DNA of 7,171 bases from Actinomycetes bacterium. Lineage in GTDB: Bacteria; Actinomycetota; Acidimicrobiia; UBA5794. How positions within the stretch are numbered: the first letter of the stretch is position 1; each line of letters begins with the position of its first letter. Made by a program: the position numbers and the translations under genes. Shown here in pieces: positions 5,160-7,171 of the stretch. Location: assembly GCA_030598305.1 (NCBI GenBank), contig JAUVQC010000063.1, forward strand, positions 1 to 7,171, read 5' to 3'. Under the pieces are notes generated by a model that saw nothing but the letters and a program-made list of their open reading frames with translations, searched no databases and was not told where the DNA came from.

Positions 5160-6385
5160 TCATTGAGCAATGAGGAGACACGCGCAATGGCCGATGTGAC
5201 CATTTCGGGTGTCTCCGTGGCAAAACAGATCCGCATGAACCCCGGTTCGCCCACGTGGCACGCGGATCCAGGGGTCAGGTTGACGTTGGTTTCTTCGAGG
5301 ATTCTGCGCCAGAGGCCGTCCTCGGACTCCCAGCTGACCTCGTCCATGAACGGCCTGAGATCGGCGAGGATAAAGAGTCCTGCGTCGCCGCTCATGTATG
5401 GGATCCCGGCAGCTTCAAGAGCGCTTGTCGCGCAGCGGTATGACGCACCGAGACGGTGACGCATGGTTTCGATGTAGTTGGTCAGCCATTCTTCATCGCT
5501 GAGCATGTTGACGAGCAGATGCTGCGTGTCCCCCGATACGCAGGACCAGTACGCGATCTCGCCGAGAGCCGAAAGGACGTCCTGGCTCTGAGATGTGAGG
5601 ACCCCAACACGGAGTCCGCTCATTGCAAAGTCCTTGCTGAACCCCCATACCTCGTGAATGTCCTCTCCGAGGTCATCGACGATCGAAGAGACAGGGACGA
5701 ACTTTGCATCTGAATGAACCGACAGCGTGTAGATGCCGTTGACAACGATGTGGATGCCGTGGCCTCTCGCCCATTCGACCGCCTGCCTGAGATCGTCCGA
5801 CGGAATGATGCGGCCGGTCGGATTGTCCGGGTTGGTCAGCATCAGGGCAGCGATCGGGACGTCGGATTGCTCAAACGCTTCTTCGAGCAGGTCAGGAGTG
5901 AGTCGGAACCCGTCGACCGATCGAGTGTGGACCGGGATCACCTTGAGGTCATCGCGGGTCTCGAGGTCGAACCAGAAGCCCGCATAGCTCGGCGTTGGTA
6001 TCAGCACGCCTTCACCGGGCCCAGCAATCACATAGAACAACGATTCAAGGATGCTCCCTGCGCCTGACAGCGTGACAACGTGGTCAGCGTCAACAGTGCG
6101 GCCCCACACATGCTCGGATCCGAAGGTAGAGATTTGCGTGCGCAGGGCTTCGGACCCGATCATTGCGTCGTAGGCGACCGATGACGGTGCCACATCGCGG
6201 ATTCGGTTGATCTGTGGCTCGAGCAGATCCCACATGAGCAGGTTCTGCGCGATACACAGGCCGACGTACCTCTCCGGATCGTCCGGATTGGCGGCCGCCG
6301 ACCGCTCAAAATGTGTCTCTATGTACTCGGGCGTTGGCGAGTTCTCGACCAATGCCAAACCGCGTCGCGAAAGTGATGGAGTCAT
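5150..6385 (-). CDS. ACC-synthase-like fold-type-I PLP aminotransferase
   Basis: This protein of 411 residues (412 if the GTG at 6388 is used) belongs to the class I/II aminotransferase family and most resembles 1-aminocyclopropane-1-carboxylate synthase-like proteins. In the 412-residue numbering, it has the cofactor loop GAGSILESL (109-117), PTPSYAGF (131-138), NPDNPTG (186-192), Tyr220, the Schiff-base lysine K252 in GFSKDFAMSGLRVG with R260, and the substrate-carboxylate Arg386 in EPGFMRICFA preceded by GSACH. These resemble ACC-synthase motifs more than classical AspC. The position expected to hold DEIY reads NGIY (217-220), so the Asp that normally contacts the pyridine nitrogen is Asn. 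A predicted -10 hexamer TAGCCT lies exactly 6 bases before the ATG at 6385, suggesting a leaderless mRNA; no Shine-Dalgarno is visible. Its true reaction (transamination, ACC synthesis or beta-elimination) cannot be told from sequence. Confidence 0.85.
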   Translation of the reverse strand: MTPSLSRRGLALVENSPTPEYIETHFERSAAANPDDPERYVGLCIAQNLLMWDLLEPQINRIRDVAPSSVAYDAMIGSEALRTQISTFGSEHVWGRTVDADHVVTLSGAGSILESLFYVIAGPGEGVLIPTPSYAGFWFDLETRDDLKVIPVHTRSVDGFRLTPDLLEEAFEQSDVPIAALMLTNPDNPTGRIIPSDDLRQAVEWARGHGIHIVVNGIYTLSVHSDAKFVPVSSIVDDLGEDIHEVWGFSKDFAMSGLRVGVLTSQSQDVLSALGEIAYWSCVSGDTQHLLVNMLSDEEWLTNYIETMRHRLGASYRCATSALEAAGIPYMSGDAGLFILADLRPFMDEVSWESEDGLWRRILEETNVNLTPGSACHVGEPGFMRICFATETPEMVTSAIARVSSLLNDQG

Positions 6386-6391
6386 CACTTC

Positions 6392-6397
6392 AGGCTA
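6392..6397 (-). promoter_or_regulatory. Candidate -10 element of a leaderless promoter
   Basis: On the - strand TAGCCT (TANNNT) is followed by 6 bases and then the ATG at 6385. That spacing would put the first transcribed base on the A of the start codon. No good -35 hexamer is seen 16-18 bp upstream. TATAGC, shifted by two bases, is an alternative. Leaderless genes of this form are common in actinobacteria. Confidence 0.4.
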
Positions 6398-6399
6398 TA

Positions 6400-6413
6400 C
6401 CGAAACGTCTCGG
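6400..6413. promoter_or_regulatory. 14-bp near-palindrome in the PLP-gene promoter spacer
   Basis: CCGAAACGTCTCGG pairs at six of seven positions about its centre. It lies just upstream of the proposed -10, where a -35/-10 spacer would be, so it could be an operator for a dimeric regulator. Short GC-rich palindromes also arise by chance, so support is modest. Confidence 0.3.
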
Positions 6414-6420
6414 TGTCCGT

Positions 6421-6439
6421 GGAGTTGCGGTGCAACTCC
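6421..6439. repeat. Second hairpin: 8-bp perfect inverted repeat
   Basis: GGAGTTGC (6421-6428) and GCAACTCC (6432-6439) flank a 3-base loop. It sits four bases from the larger inverted repeat, forming a tandem pair of stems between the LCP and PLP genes. No run of T follows on either strand, so it is not a standard intrinsic terminator. Confidence 0.65.
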
Positions 6440-6442
6440 CAA

Positions 6443-6483
6443 GGATCTTCCATGGAGCGCCTACGGTGCTCCATGGAAGATCC
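6443..6483. repeat. Perfect 16-bp inverted repeat overlapping the LCP stop codon
   Basis: GGATCTTCCATGGAGC at 6443-6458 is repeated exactly in reverse complement at 6468-6483, with 9 bases between. As RNA the stem can extend through the spacer (one G-U and two C-G pairs) to about 19 pairs with a 3-base loop. On the - strand the first arm encodes the last residues of the LCP protein (GIFHGA), the stop codon at 6463-6461 lies at the apex, and the second arm is untranslated. No T-tract follows on either strand. Likely roles are mRNA 3'-end protection, Rho-independent pausing of unusual type, or a protein-binding dyad; none is shown by sequence. Confidence 0.85.
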
Positions 6484-7171
6484 CGTCCTCGATGACGTCG
6501 GCAATGATGTCATCGGCTTCGGGCTCGAGAAACACCACGGACGCACCATTGCCCGCACGGCCGAGATGACCCGGCAGAACCTTGTTGGTGATCTCCCCGA
6601 CATCCATGTAGAACGCTGCGACACCTAGCCGGATGAGGTCGGTCGGTGAGAGGTTCGTCTCGGTGTATCTGACGAGTTCGCCGAGAAGTACGGGGACATC
6701 CTCAACGGAGCCCTGTTGGAGCATCGTGAGCACGGCGAGCATGACGACGCCCTGATGCTTCGATCGGGCGAAGTCACCGCCGGGCACCTGCTTGCGGGTG
6801 CGCGAGTAGTCGAGCGTTCTCGTGGGAGTGAGCGTTTGGGGTCCCGATCGAAAACCGGGCCACCACTCCTGGGTCGGGATGGCGATGGGGAGTTCGATGA
6901 AGAGACGGCCGACGGAGGCAGAGATCAACTTCTCGAATCCTGAGAATGCTGTGAGGATGTAACCGTCAAGCGGGATCTCCCACGTGTCGGTGAACTGTGT
7001 GAAGATCGCATCGGGACCCCTACCACTGGATGTGAGGGCGTTCACGCGCATCTCACCGTATGGCGTGTCCACCCACGTATCCCTCGGCCAACCCAGGATC
7101 GTGCCAGTGTTCTTGGCCGGAACTGCCGTCAGAACGTGAATCGAGTCCATACGGTGGACTGCGGGATCAAA
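6461..7171 (-). CDS. LytR-CpsA-Psr (LCP) family protein, 5' end outside window
   Basis: This is the C-terminal 236 residues of an LCP-domain phosphotransferase. Such enzymes act outside the cytoplasmic membrane and attach polyisoprenyl-linked glycans (in actinobacteria, arabinogalactan or other wall polymers) to peptidoglycan. The frame is open to base 7171, so the N-terminal membrane anchor and start of the domain are missing. Numbering from the Met at 7150, visible signatures are the DSIHVL strand (2-7), WPRDTWV (21-27) with the conserved Arg-Asp, the region IPLDGYILTAFSGFEKLI (59-76), YSRTRKQ (115-121) and GGDFARSKHQ (124-133). The phosphate-binding arginines and the Gln of the last motif are intact. 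The usual lysine of KIN is RVN here, and the typical LGGV turn reads SVGR, so it is a divergent member. After residue 150 there is only about 80 aa and no LytR_C domain. Its stop codon lies in the large hairpin. Confidence 0.85.
   Translation of the reverse strand, partial: FDPAVHRMDSIHVLTAVPAKNTGTILGWPRDTWVDTPYGEMRVNALTSSGRGPDAIFTQFTDTWEIPLDGYILTAFSGFEKLISASVGRLFIELPIAIPTQEWWPGFRSGPQTLTPTRTLDYSRTRKQVPGGDFARSKHQGVVMLAVLTMLQQGSVEDVPVLLGELVRYTETNLSPTDLIRLGVAAFYMDVGEITNKVLPGHLGRAGNGASVVFLEPEADDIIADVIEDGIFHGAP

Noticed and set aside
6443..6483. The large inverted repeat as a standard Rho-independent terminator
   Set aside because: Neither strand has a T-rich run after the stem, so the classical definition fails even though the stem is strong.
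6443..6483. Inverted repeat as an IS end or attachment site
   Set aside because: There is a single local dyad with no transposase, no direct repeat and no second copy in the window.

Overview
The window is a stretch of high-GC chromosomal DNA. Its gene order, GTG/TTG start codons and protein families point to an actinobacterium (Actinomycetota). The closest fit by protein style is a deep-branching, Acidimicrobiia-like lineage, but that placement is an inference and cannot be proven from sequence alone. No RNA gene, insertion sequence, CRISPR array or phage gene is visible.

Layout: 1-396 (+) is the C-terminal end of a major-facilitator exporter cut by the window edge. It converges, with only 6 bp between stop codons, on a HAD-IB phosphatase with a C-terminal membrane anchor (403-1188, -). 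A short intergenic region (1189-1298) separates the phosphatase from a divergent seven-gene operon on the + strand. That operon is a Tad/Flp-type pilus or secretion locus: a 178-aa protein in the CpaE/Ssd position (1299-1835), the TadA/CpaF ATPase (1836-2903), TadB (2891-3556) and TadC (3556-4161) membrane platform proteins, a 68-aa Flp-type prepilin (4218-4424), a TadE-like pseudopilin (4421-4783) and a TadG-like/Rv3655c-like small secreted protein (about 4773-5159). Genes abut or overlap almost throughout, so they are probably co-transcribed and translationally coupled. The one real gap is the 56-bp leader before the pilin, which ends in a strong Shine-Dalgarno site.

The arrangement of a HAD-IB phosphatase divergent from ssd-like, tadA, tadB, tadC, flp, tadE and tadE-like genes is, from memory, the same as Mycobacterium tuberculosis Rv3661 / Rv3660c-Rv3654c. 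The striking difference is the first operon gene. It keeps the position and some sequence feel of a MinD/CpaE/Ssd-type protein, but it is half the usual length and has no Walker A lysine/glycine loop. No prepilin peptidase lies in the window, so pilin processing must be supplied from elsewhere.

The last third (5150-7171, - strand) holds an ACC-synthase-like fold-type-I PLP enzyme (5150-6385) whose cofactor-binding Asp appears replaced by Asn. Upstream of it is the C-terminal part of a LytR-CpsA-Psr cell-wall ligase (6461 to beyond 7171). Between them is a structured 75-bp region: a perfect 16-bp inverted repeat that engulfs the LCP stop codon, a second 8-bp hairpin, a 14-bp near-palindrome and a plausible leaderless promoter. 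The PLP gene and the tad operon are convergent and overlap by 10 bp at their 3' ends.
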